Shown: one piece after another, positions 54,419 through 64,000 of the stretch | How positions within the stretch are numbered: the stretch's first letter is position 1 | How the letters are laid out: each line of letters opens with the position of its first letter | Source: Kappaphycus alvarezii | Lineage: Eukaryota > Rhodophyta > Florideophyceae > Gigartinales > Solieriaceae | Assembly: GCA_002205965.3 (NCBI GenBank) | Contig: NADL03000590.1 | Location: forward strand, 2,423,001 to 2,487,000 | Length of the DNA stretch: 64,000 nucleotides | Direction of reading: 5' to 3' | Translations under genes and position numbers: made by a program | Notes under the pieces: generated by a model | Seen by the model: only the letters and a program-made list of their open reading frames with translations | Told to the model about the DNA's origin: nothing | Database searches by the model: none

Positions 54419-55856
54419 TTAGGGGTCGCGGCGTTGGTTACAGATGATAGTGCTTGCTGAGGGTGGTTGGCGAGAGCTTGGATTCTTAATATCATAAACA
54501 AGTGCTCGTGCCACTTCTACAGCCTTTTCAAATCCCTTATCACTCATAGGTGTGTCGTAACCCCGTGCGCAACAAGCACTTCTCGAATGACCTTCACAAA
54601 CCCGATAGCCACGAACAAGGACGCAAAATAAGTCAGCAAGAGAATATGTAGATAGATGGACAACGGAACGCGAGAATGCAGGCTCACCTTTCGCGCAAAC
54701 CCCCCATCGCCACTCCAGCGATTCGCTGCCCCCTCGCCCCGTGCAGCATTCCAGATTTCCTTAACAGAGGCACTGTCGCATCGTTGGTGCCCCCAGCAAG
54801 TTGAACTTCGCCAGGAATCCTGCGAGATGTCAGTATATCTCTTATACGCTTCCCCAGTCTCACTGCGGCATGCGCAGTACCTCGTCCAATATCCCCACTC
54901 ATCGGCCTGCCATCAGCTTGCCATATGAGCCTCACGCTGTTTTCACCTACCACTACTCCCTGATTCAAAATCTCCCAAATTCCCGTTATACCTTCTTCTA
55001 GAGCGGCATCTCCCCGAGATCCGGTAATGATACCGCTACAACCTTCAATCTAGCCGCAGCTTCTCGAACTCCAGTCCATAACTGTTGAAACGCTTCTCTG
55101 CGTTGCGGCCCGTATGAATCTCCAAGGCGTCCACAACCTCTAGAACCCCACAAATCGTGCTTACATCATGCCTATAATCCACTGTTTCAATGATACCTGG
55201 TGGGCAGATTGGTACACACCTGCCACACCCGTAACATACGTCTCTAATAACACCTAACTGATTAATAGCAAAAGCTGGACAGATATGTTCACAAGGCCTG
55301 CTACATTCAGCAGGACACCCGTTCACGTCAAACTGCGCCTTCCGAAAATGCGGGTCCTCTCCCGCATTGACAGATACCATCAAGATCGGCTTATATGATG
55401 ACTACGATGTCGTAAGCCTTCTTCTATTCCCGCCCGAGCGGCCGCAACTGTGGCCACATCACAAGCCACGTCAATACAATCAGCACCGGCAGCTGTGTAT
55501 ACAGAGCTGAGGTTCTTTATGGCAGGGACATCATGAGAACTCGCACCGCAAATAAGCTTAAACCATTGGCCCTCCTCAAGAGATGACAGCGGATGGCCTG
55601 GAGGAGCGACATGGGGGTTATTGAGGAAGTGATGGGTTGCTGCTGTTGCTTTGGGAACTCGGCACGGACTGGTTGCCGGGCGGGGTTCTTGGCGCCTCCT
55701 GAGGCGAAAAGCGCGGAACGGCAGAAATGTCGGGACAATGATGCGATTGCCTCCTGCGGGGGTTGTCGTGGGCATCGGGACATTAATCGCAACAGGTACT
55801 TTGATTTGAGGCTTTGTCGCTTGTCGGAAAGGAGGCTCTGTCGCGGATATAGCCAC
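54419..55856 (-). CDS. ldpA: LdpA-type iron-sulfur protein (light-dependent period protein homolog)
   Basis: In cyanobacteria LdpA is a redox-sensitive Fe-S protein that adjusts circadian period to light. Here the order is kept: N-terminal 'GQWFKLICGASSHDVPAIKN' and 'YTAAGADCIDVACD'; the ferredoxin-like centre with 'GEDPHFRKAQFD', 'CPAECSRPCEHIC' and 'CYGCGRCVPICP'; then 'WQADGRPMSGDIG', 'VQLAGGTND', 'IAGVAMGG', and a C-terminal helix ('VEVARALVYDIK'). The part before 'GQWFKL' is Arg/Pro/Ala-rich, as in a plastid leader; its start is uncertain. Missing bases break the frame near 55400, 55070, 55012-55015, 54700-54705 and 54561-54564. A 96-bp intron (54592-54687) is required for the match in the last part. 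Confidence 0.85.
54592..54687 (-). other. Probable spliceosomal intron in the LdpA gene
   Basis: On the coding strand it begins GTGAGC and ends GTGAAG, with TTGCTGACTTATTTTGCG resembling a branch site and pyrimidine-rich tract. Reading through would insert a very hydrophobic stretch that LdpA proteins lack. Removing it joins 'GGFARK' to 'VIREVL', matching the family. Confidence 0.6.
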
Positions 55857-56611
55857 CTTTATGCAAACCTACGAGTAGGGGCCAGGTTAGGATTGCGCTG
55901 TATAGTATTAGTTGATCCAGATAGATCAGCCGCGAGATTTCCGTTCTGAGCATTACAGTTGGGCAATTTACAGTAGTAGTAAATTCTTCTGGCCCCTTCA
56001 AGACGGACCCATGCACTACCGTAACCCTAGAGAGTCATAACGGAAAGGTCACGATACTGGAGCTGATCTAGCCGCAATCCGAGTGGGGCTCGAACAACAC
56101 AGGGGATGACTGTACTCATAAGGTGTCTGGAGTGTGCAGAACAAATGACTTTTTAAATTGTTGTACAGTACTGTACAGTACTTTGCTTACCAAGGGTAGC
56201 GTCAATTTCATAGGAGTCGCAGCGAACGCTGCTGGTTGCCAGTGGAGGCCATAGGGTTTAATTGGTGAAAACAGAAGGGTTCGCTACGTCTTCCTCTCGT
56301 AAGCCTGGAAAACAGGGTTCTTTGTAGGCTAGAATGGATTCTGATGTGATTTACGCATTTGTCAGTAGATGAACGCGTAGGTATGGGCATGGGGTATAAA
56401 TGCCTGTATCTATGTAATAAACCAGTACTGACATACAGTTAATTTTGCAGCTTGCGATTTGTCAGATAAAAGTGTCAGAGGCAATTTAGTATTCTCGAAC
56501 CTACTAAACTCCACCCTAGTATTGAGCGAATAAGCAATTAATATATGTTGTTTTTGATAGTGCCTTGTACTTATTCTTCAAAACTGTACTTTCCATCCGC
56601 GCAACCCAGTA
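55857..56611. other. Intergenic region with GTAC palindrome
   Basis: No gene is recognised. TGTACAGTACTGTACAGTA lies at 56162-56180, between LdpA (5' end) and the next plus-strand frames. Confidence 0.4.
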
Positions 56612-57479
56612 ATGAATTCCACAAACACGTGCACCTCGCCCCCTCCCCTCGAGGTCCCCTACCTCACTTCTCTCCTCAATCTGATCTCAACCCCACAAAT
56701 CCCACGCGTCTCACTTCCCCACAGTACCCCTCCAAGCGAAAAGCTCCCCACACAAAAATCCTCTGATAGAAACGACCCACGCGAAGAGTACGTCCTCCCC
56801 AAACATCGCCAATACTGGACCGATGCAGAGCAGCATGCCCAGCGACCTCCACGCCACCTGATCCCTGCATGATTACCCCCCACCCTCACCCTCGCGCGGC
56901 ACGGCAGCAAATGGCGGCAAATGTAAATCAATCAAGCGAATATCAGCCTCCAAGACCCGTGTCCAAATACTTCCAGAGCTCAACAATTCTTTTTTCGTCT
57001 CGAGCGACGAAGAGAATGCAACCGCGCCGCCAACCGCGCCACCACTACCGCTTCATTCGCCGTCCCCTATCCCACGTCATAATGTACCACACCGCTCCTG
57101 CCTCACCCCGACCCACCACACATGATCAGTACTACCTCACCCTGGTCCCCTGACAAACGCACCCATCCCTGTTTTACAACCACCCCCACAACACTAACAC
57201 TTGATTCTTCCATTCGAACCTCCTTCCACTCCCACTCCCGGCCATATTAACCCTTTGCACGCGCTCATATTGTCTTCTCCGGCTCCAAAAACATTACTAG
57301 TAGTACCACCTCCCTACCCCGCACACACAACAACTTCTACACCCACCAACGACCCCAATGCTCTCGCTGCCCATTTCACAATCCGTATTCCTGCTTTTTC
57401 CACTCCGACCGCCCTCACATCACATGTTATCAGCACGCAAAGACCTGCCCTCAAAATTTCACCCATTAAGTCCCACTGA
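56612..57479 (+). CDS. Possible frame-broken gene, unrecognised (weak MYB-like hints)
   Basis: Frames 56612-56872, 56869-57153 and 57201-57479, plus the zero-phase reading between 56868 and 57110, look like one gene cut by indels. The pieces include 'REEYVLPKHRQYWTDAE', 'SKTRVQ', 'ELNNSFFVSSDEEN' and a Pro-rich tail. 'YWTDAE', 'HGSKWRQM' and 'SKTR' recall parts of SHAQKYF-class MYB domains, but they lie in different frames and the SHAQKYF block itself is not clean. I would not assign a function. The C-rich style is that of the neighbouring host genes. Confidence 0.3.
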
Positions 57480-58279
57480 TGCTCGTGAAACTTTAGCCCG
57501 CTGGCTTCGCGCTCCCCATCCATTCCCAAAGGTTGCAATGCGCAGTTTTAAGCGAGACAAACCACCCAGAACCGTTCCTTCCCGTATCCCGACACCTACA
57601 TTACGTGCCTGATCGCTACCCGCTCTCCCAAGACACGGACTCAAACAGGAGGCAATGAAGCGATTCTCAGTTTCAAAAAACACGGACCAGATTTTGCTTA
57701 CGCTTATCTCGGGTTGGGTGTCCAGAACACCAATAAATTCAATTCACACATAAATTGCCAGAAAATAAGCTCAGAGTTGCTTGTCGTGATAAGGTCCCTC
57801 AAATTATCGACACCCGAGCATAGGAATAGGGGCTTCCGAAACCCCTCTAATACCCTACAGCGGCAGCTACGGCTCCAACAAAATCTTGGCACCATTAATG
57901 AACTAATTTATCGATCTGACAGACCTTGAGTTCGAAGCATTAAAAAATTCATCGAAAGAAAAGTTCGTCAAGCTTCCAAGCTGTTGACGGAGTTCTCCAG
58001 GGTAATGAATCGCAAAGATCCCGAAGAGGTCGATGAAAATACTTCAAGGTTCTTTGTTACTTACTACATCATTACTTGGGCACGGTTAAGGACAACGAAA
58101 ATGGCATTAAAAAATAGGATTCTGTCGTTGGAATTATTGCTGGCTTGAACTGGGTCTACCGATTAGCTGGACATCGCGATAACTGAGATGTCAGAAGACA
58201 AACGGACGGCACGTTTCTGGGTTTGGGGAACCCCCTTGAGAATAACCCTTAAATTGACTCATTCATGCTTTCTCACAAG
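57480..58279. other. Spacer leading into YR retroelement copy 2
   Basis: A minus frame 57459-57683 overlaps the end of the previous unit and has no motif. After about 57720 the style changes to that of the retroelement; weak plus-strand reading ('YSGSYGSNKILAPL') may be its 5' part. Confidence 0.3.
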
Positions 58280-59174
58280 AAGCGTCTCGGTTGAATCGGG
58301 GTGACTACGAAGAATGCTGCCCCTATTCCTATTTCCTACATTTTTGATCACGCACATCAGTTTTTTTTTCAAAAAACAACTTTGATGCCCGAGATGTCGA
58401 GTTGCATGTTCTATTTTTGGTTGGAATAAACTGTGGCCTGCACTATGATGAAATTTAGAAGATTAATTTGGAAGCTTTTACATGTAAAAAACATCAAGTT
58501 TCCTTTAGAAGCAGAGAAATCACTAAAAATGCTTCGAATAGAAACAGTTACTGCTTGCAAACCTAGTCTATTACTCACTTTGCTAATATTGCAGCCATGG
58601 GTCCATTTTTGGCAGTATCAGCCTGGCTTGAGGTTTGCGGAGATATGGATGGTTACATTTTCTGTGATGTTGATGGAAATGTCGAATCTCGTCAGAGAGT
58701 CAGGCATGCAGACCTCTGGACAATGGAGAAGTTTAAAGTTTCTTTCACTTCAGGCTGATTGCGCTTGGAATGTCTCCTGTGGAAGCTAAAAAATGCACAG
58801 TCTACAGATTTAAGCGAACGTCTGTGCAACTCTTACGCACTCTGGGAATGACAGATAGGTGTTTAATGGGGCATATTGAGGTGGAGGGGCCGTATTCTCT
58901 TTTTCGTTACACCGAAAATTTCAACATGTGCCAGCCTCCGCGCCCACCACCCATGTCTAGTGTAGAGGAAATGGAGCACTATTTTGATGGGATTAGGGTT
59001 CACAGGGTGGAAAGAGTCGATGAATCTTCCTATGATGAAATTGTGGATTTGTGCTTGAGTATCGAGGAAGGGAGGATTGGAGTACTGAGGGCTGTGTTTA
59101 ATGAGAAAAAAACTTGGAGAGATTCTCTACTCCCTGAGGATATCCGGATGCACAAGCGTAGACAACATAATTAA
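58280..59174 (+). pseudogene. Tyrosine recombinase of YR retroelement, copy 2
   Basis: The plus strand carries the same recombinase as copy 1: 'GINCGLHYDEI' (the first catalytic Arg is His here, Arg in copy 1), 'CKKHQVSFRSREITKNA', 'SAWLEVCGDMDGYIFCDVDG', 'RFKRTSVQLLRTLGMTDRCL', and 'GPYSLFRYTENF', which supplies the expected catalytic Tyr. The region closes with 'FDGIRVHRVERVDESSYDEIVDLC' in the 58770-59174 frame. Two or three frame changes occur. A recombinase of this class would insert circular cDNA at a short homologous site. Confidence 0.65.
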
Positions 59175-59830
59175 TTGTTTTTATAGATAGCTCAGAGAGC
59201 AATCCTCTGAATTCGCTCGGAATATGTGCTATGATGCAGGTGTCCGTCATAAACATTTGTTCGATTGGAGTAAGATAATGTGACGCAGGAATGGTTTCTG
59301 TCGGTTTTGGCGAAACAGTTTCCCGAGACCGGGACCTGTGTAGGGTTTTGGTCATCCAGAAAAGAGGCCAGTGCGGGGACGGCAGTTGTACCAGCTTCCG
59401 GTACTTATGTATCGTATACATTGACTTCCTGCTTTGGCGTCATATTCACTGCGCATATTGGGCATTTCTGGTACGATAATTCTAAGAGTCCGATTGGCGT
59501 GGGACCAGCTAACTTTGAAACTACGCATCGGTGATGACCTGCCAGTAACGCAACCGTGAAAGAAAAAAATCACCGCTCGAATATTTGTGATCTCCGACGA
59601 CTCGAAAATACTAGAAAAAAAATGAGCTCACTTCGCGACTCGAAGCCATGGCGCCTTTGGTGCAATATAGAGGCGATCTGTGTGAGGGAATTGAAACTGG
59701 CAAAGGCTGCGGTGGGGGCGGAGACGGGGAGAAAAAAAGGCGAAAATTAGAACCGTATGAGGGATTTACTAACGGAGCGAAGGGAACTCATACATGCATC
59801 ACAGAGAAGACGTAGGAGGGGAGTGAGTAG
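59175..59830 (+). other. Linker region of YR retroelement, copy 2
   Basis: It matches the complement of about 30850-31350. Readings such as 'TYVSYT' and 'GVIFTAHIGHFW' are shared between copies, which suggests a former coding linker, but I recognise no domain. Confidence 0.4.
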
Positions 59831-60690
59831 TAGGCATGTCGCGCGTGCCATGTGGGGCGCAAGATCGTGGGCGACATGCAGCTGCGACGGGGCGCAAAGA
59901 GGACAAAGGAAACTGGACCGGTGCCCGACGCCTTGAGCACCTTGGATTCGTAATAAACACTTCACGCATGGTTTTCGGCATCAAGGCCCGTCGAATGAAA
60001 AAGATATATGGAATAGCTCAGCAACTATTACGCCAAAGTCGATGAAACCGCCGACTAGTCGACGTCAAGCTGTTACGCTACTTTACGGCTGTATGAATTT
60101 CATGCTCTCTCGCAATGATGCTCGCCCGTTTCAACACAAGTTCAATGTACGACTCTACGAAACAGAAGACCACCAATTCAGGGAAAAGTGCCCGCCTCTC
60201 ACACACAAGAATCCGAGATCTCAAGTTCTGGAAAGATATCACAGTTTATCCACCTGAACGCCTCATTTCAACTCCATCCCCTGCCCTGGCGATGCACTCA
60301 GACGGGTTAACCTCCATCGATCTGAGAGGAACGCTGGGGTCCGATCTTCGACACGGAGCCAAAGGGACATGGAAAGCCCGAGGCCTGTGGGATTCAGTGC
60401 TTCACGTCAAGCCATTTACATTCCTGTAACTACGGGCCGTGACCAAAAATATCAGATCTTTTGCCAAGTTGTTACGCTCTGAGACCCATGACAAAACTTG
60501 GGAAGACATCCAGGCGATCGTTTCCATACTGAACGCCATGACTAACAAATCAAGACCACTCATGCGAGAACTTCGCGTGTTATATTGATTTTTCATCCGT
60601 CTCTGAATCTCTATTGAGTCGCAGTATCTGCCGTCCGCTTGGAATCGTTTCGCTGACCGGGGTTTCTGACATAAGAAAAAGAAATTGTTC
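59830..60690 (+). pseudogene. DIRS/YR-retroelement reverse transcriptase end and RNase H, copy 2
   Basis: Pieces in two plus frames match DIRS-type enzymes: 'HLGFVINTSRMVFGIKARRM' (end of the reverse transcriptase), 'NRRLVDVKLLRYFTAV', 'LAMMLARFNTSSMYDS', 'IRDLKFWKDI', then RNase H with 'ALAMHSDGLTSIDLRGTLG' (first Asp), 'LRAVTKNIRSF' in the position of the Glu helix, 'AIVSILNAMTNKSRPLMREL', and 'LPSAWNRFADRG' (last Asp). The palm with YxDD is missing. Homology to copy 1 ends abruptly near 60690, where 2.4 kb present in copy 1 is absent. Confidence 0.7.
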
Positions 60691-60949
60691 ATTGTTAAGA
60701 TATTTCGAGGGTATTATGTAATTTACAGCACTATTTTCGGTGCATTAAGGAGCGTTTGCAGGAAGTTCGCTAGGTCCCATAATTGATATGTTGGTCATAA
60801 TGGCCTCTAAAGAAAACTCAGATAATCTTCCCAAGGCTAAATAGCATTTTTCGCTTTTGAAACACATAGACTCTACATTCGACACACAAACCAAGTCCAA
60901 GTGATAATACAGTACTTTAATTTTATGATTCAATTAATACGTGACTATG

Positions 60950-62750
60950 CACGGTTATTGTCAGCCTATTACAGTGGCTGTTGCATTATCAGAACATTGC
61001 ATTGTAGTTCATGCATTCGTATCAAATTCAACTACTGCATTTGATTCAGTTACTGCATTTGATGCATTTAAGTTCATAATAATACATTAATGACTTTACA
61101 GCACCTCGCGAATCTCCATAAAGACACCAACCCGGGGCCACCAGGACCAGAGAGGCATCATTGATTGGAAGTACACCAGTCCTGATCTGTGCTTTGCAAC
61201 CTGGGAGTGAAGTTTTAATATAAAATCGATTTTACCAGCACGACTACCCAAGCTTGTCATTGCGAGGGTGCAATCAAGATACGAGTGTACTGGAATCCTA
61301 GGACTGGGTTCTGTCGTTCAGGCTAAGTAACGCCTGCTTTAGAATATATTTGTGTTTGGTTAGTCCTTTTGGCACTTCGCAGGCTCCCGAGATTCCTGTT
61401 TCTCGTAGGCACGTCAAAAATGGTGTTTTATCACCATAGATTGGGAGGGATTTCCCTCAATGAGTAGTGCGAAAGGTGATTATTTGCCTATTTAAGAGGA
61501 CAAGTCCTCAGAAAATTGGAGTCAGAAATCAGATTAGCTACTTGCTGACTAGGAGGCTAAGAACTGCCTGAGAACAAGAAAAATGTTTCTCCCAGGAACA
61601 AGAGCGAACCTAGGTATTGACATACCTAAAGAAGCCCAAAAATTGATATGGACCAGATGGCTTGGCTGATATCGTGCATTTTGTTGCTAGGGAACTCAAG
61701 CCGGAAGACACATCAAAGGACTTTCATTATTTTTTCGAAGTAGTAGAAGAAATTCGCGGGTCAATGATTTTTATTCGGCTGCGCTGAAGGAAGTGGTATA
61801 AATTACCGAGAAGGTGAGTATAGCTACATAGATTCCGCCAGGTAGCTTGACTGCAAGCAACACGGGAAGACCTCATCTGATCGGGCTCTCGGGAGAGGAA
61901 GCTCATCAGTTAAGGGATATTTGAAGAGGTTGGCAGCCTGTATTCAGTGCAGATTTCACACAATATTTACAAGAATGCGTTGGATAACTCTCGTTGTCGT
62001 AGGGCAGGGAGTGTATGAACGATATTCGGAGAGCTATGCTGGAATTGATCAACACTGCAATTGTAAGCATATATATTGGAATTGATCAAAATTACAAAAG
62101 ACCTCTATAAGGAAAAGGGTGCACCCTTCCCAGGGGCGACGATGAGCATATGAAGCTTGGAGAGCGGCGGCAGAAACGGGAGTTAGGGGAGTTCTACTTG
62201 CCGAGGAGGCTACATAAGGAATGAGTGCCGCGGTCCCGAAGCTGAATCTATGGAAGAGAATCAGGATGGCGGAACAGGATATCCAGGCTGCATACGAGGC
62301 GGTTAAGCACGGTAAAAGGTTCATTATTGGGGTGAGTATAGAGTTGGCGAAAGTGGAGCTCTTCATGAGTACGTTGGTGTGGAAGGTGGCTCTTATCGAG
62401 TAACAGGGCGAGGTGCAGTTCGTGTGGGAAATTCGGGCAAGGACCGGTGAGGCATCAGTGATTGGAAGTACACCAGTCCTTGTTCGTGCTTTGCTACTTC
62501 GGAGTGAAGTTATAATGGTACAGTTCTAAATTGAGCGGTTTTGTTTTCAGCATATTCATGGACAAAGACAACACCTGTTTGGCTACGATATGGCCATAAC
62601 CCTCTTATTCCATTACAAAATTTTTAATTTTTGGGTCCACTCTGATAGCAGTAAGTTGTGTTAAGATTCATGAAGCTTTGCCGCCTCCTTTGGTCATGGT
62701 GCAATTGCATCATTTGAATGCAAAAGGTATTATTGCACAACACTCGCTCG
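60950..62750 (+). mobile_element. Composite repeat with LTR-like ends, copy 2 (inverted)
   Basis: Reverse complement of 24700-27071. Its right LTR-like repeat is at 60959-61216 and a partial left one at 62450-62516; the shared outer flank runs to about 62750. The plus strand encodes the same unknown protein: 'RPHLIGLSGEEAHQL', then the 62221-62403 frame with 'IQAAYEAVKHGKRFIIGVS'. It is about 500 bases shorter than copy 1 through internal losses. Confidence 0.6.
60959..61216 (+). repeat. LTR-like repeat, copy 2
   Basis: It is the reverse complement of 26821-27071, starting TGTCAGCC and ending GAGTGAAGTTTT. It has a small internal duplication of CAACTACTGCATTTGAT-type words (61037-61063) not present in the other copies. 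Confidence 0.6.
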
Positions 62751-63720
62751 TATACTATCTCCAGAAGGCGAGATTACGGCGACAATTTACTGGAAAGGAG
62801 TTCTATCATTCTCTGTGTCGAGAAGCGGTTGGACGTGCTAAGCGAATTTGCTGAGTCAAGCTCATGGTCCTTATTTTCCCATTTGCGGTCGACCAGTCCC
62901 CGGATTTTGCGCATAAAGGAATGTGGTCCGCAGCGTACTACGCTGGCCACCTGCTGGATGGCGATGTATTCTCGGGTGTCCTCTGAAGCCGTCCTTATTG
63001 CAATGGGACGAATCTTCTTAGAATATCCCGGGATCTACGAGTGGTGCCTCAAGCGGCTTGCGGAGGCCGGCGGGTTGAGACAGGTGACGAGCAAGGGCAT
63101 TCTGCACGTCATTGTAATGGTGAGACTGCCAGATGTGCAAGTGGTGACATGGTTTCAAAGGTGATCTGAGTTCCATTCTGGGCACCGTGGGAAGCCAGGA
63201 TCATCATACACAGGTAAATCGGGGTGGTTCGGGAGCATGAGCGACCAGGCCAAGGGTGACTCACTGCAAAGACGGTTGGGGTTGCAAGTACTGAAGGCTG
63301 CAGACCCTAGCTAGGGGGAGGCGGAGTCTCAAGGTGCGCAACTGCATTCAATGGATAGAATGTGAAGAGAGGCGGAAATATGGGCACCCCAGGCGACCCG
63401 CCCTCAGAAGCGATCCACTGCGGCGCGCTGAAAACTTCCAAACGTCTTTAATGGGTGCTTCTTACAAAGATGTTTTTCGAAAAGCGCTGAGCATTTTCAA
63501 GATGGGGTGCTTTTTATACAGTTAGACAGCCCGGGTCGCCGTCTGCACAAATGTGGGTCGAACGGTGCCTTTCATGTGGCACCGGCCTTACAGTACTTTG
63601 TAAGGTTCTTTTTGTAAGATACTGACGTGATTTTGGTGGTGTAGGGTCAGGAGGGTCCGCTAGCCGAAATAATCCAACATTAGAATTACTGTACTGTACA
63701 GTGCACTGTATTCTCTCGAG
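62751..63720. other. Unassigned region
   Basis: The plus frame 62718-63164 (148 residues) has no recognised motif. At 63690-63705 TACTGTACTGTACAGTGCAC is another GTAC palindrome, which suggests that a host gene begins or ends just to its right. Confidence 0.3.
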
Positions 63721-63936
63721 TCATCCCTCCCCACCTCCCCCTCCACCCATCACTTCCCCTTGGCGGTGCGGGCCGCCTCTGCTGCGTGCGGCACAACGCC
63801 GCGCGTATACAGCGCGCTGCACGCGCTCACACCCCTCTGTCTCCCGCTGACGTTCTTCTTCACGGCCTTCCATTTTATGCATGCTCAACGCGCACCGCCC
63901 ACTTTTCGTCAACACCCCATCTTTCTGCTTTCGCAC
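63721..63936 (-). CDS. Possible 3' end of a gene entering from the right
   Basis: A 71-residue minus frame, rich in Arg, Glu and Gly, begins just after a GTAC spacer and has the composition of the host genes here. Nothing identifies it, and it may equally be an untranslated region or a chance frame. Confidence 0.2.
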   Translation of the reverse strand: MRKQKDGVLTKSGRCALSMHKMEGREEERQRETEGCERVQRAVYARRCAARSRGGPHRQGEVMGGGGGGEG

Positions 63937-64000
63937 CTCCGCCTCTCTTGGGGTACACTAGAAGCGATTTTGCTGTATTCGTCTTGTCATCCCATCGCCC

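Noticed and set aside
56612..57110. SHAQKYF-class MYB transcription factor
   Set aside because: The suggestive words lie in three different frames and the diagnostic SHAQKYF block cannot be read cleanly in any one of them; kept only as a weak hint.

Overview
This is nuclear DNA from a eukaryote, most likely a photosynthetic alga, with a red seaweed the best guess. The genes are short and nearly intron-free. One encodes an LdpA-type iron-sulfur protein of cyanobacterial descent, another a DnaJ-type zinc-finger protein of the plastid kind, and the rest of the sequence is packed with degraded retroelements. The lineage is inferred from gene content and style; no rRNA or other direct marker is present.

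The window has two parts. Positions 1 to about 37 kb, and again 58 to 63 kb, are mobile-element debris. An old Copia provirus (148-10659) is split by a younger chromodomain-bearing Gypsy element (3041-8836) with a 5-bp target duplication. After it come a degraded PiggyBac-type transposase (11.5-12.7 kb), a second Gypsy element that has lost its reverse transcriptase (13.9-17.4 kb), a broken non-LTR-like reverse transcriptase (18.0-19.4 kb), a pogo/Tc-type transposase (22.6-24.2 kb), a composite repeat (24.7-27.1 kb) and a tyrosine-recombinase retroelement (27.2-32.4 kb). The last two recur in inverted orientation at 58.3-62.75 kb, so they bracket the host genes. A transposon-associated SANT/NAM-like gene lies at 35.3-36.0 kb.

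Positions 38-57.5 kb hold host genes, mostly on the minus strand: a RING-finger membrane protein, an unrecognised 630-residue protein, thymidylate kinase, a long Gln/Pro-rich protein with a helical N-terminus, a DnaJ-type zinc-finger protein, a Nop12/RBM34-like RNA-binding protein (plus strand), LdpA, and an uncertain plus-strand gene. GTAC-rich palindromes sit in the spacers between these genes. They have no shared pathway beyond general housekeeping (dTTP supply, ribosome biogenesis, protein quality control, plastid redox).

Almost every host gene is open only if single-base gaps or extras, usually in runs of C/G or A/T, are allowed for. This points to homopolymer errors in the assembly rather than to pseudogenes, and the coordinates below ignore those breaks. 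True decay (stop codons, lost catalytic residues) is clear only in the mobile elements.
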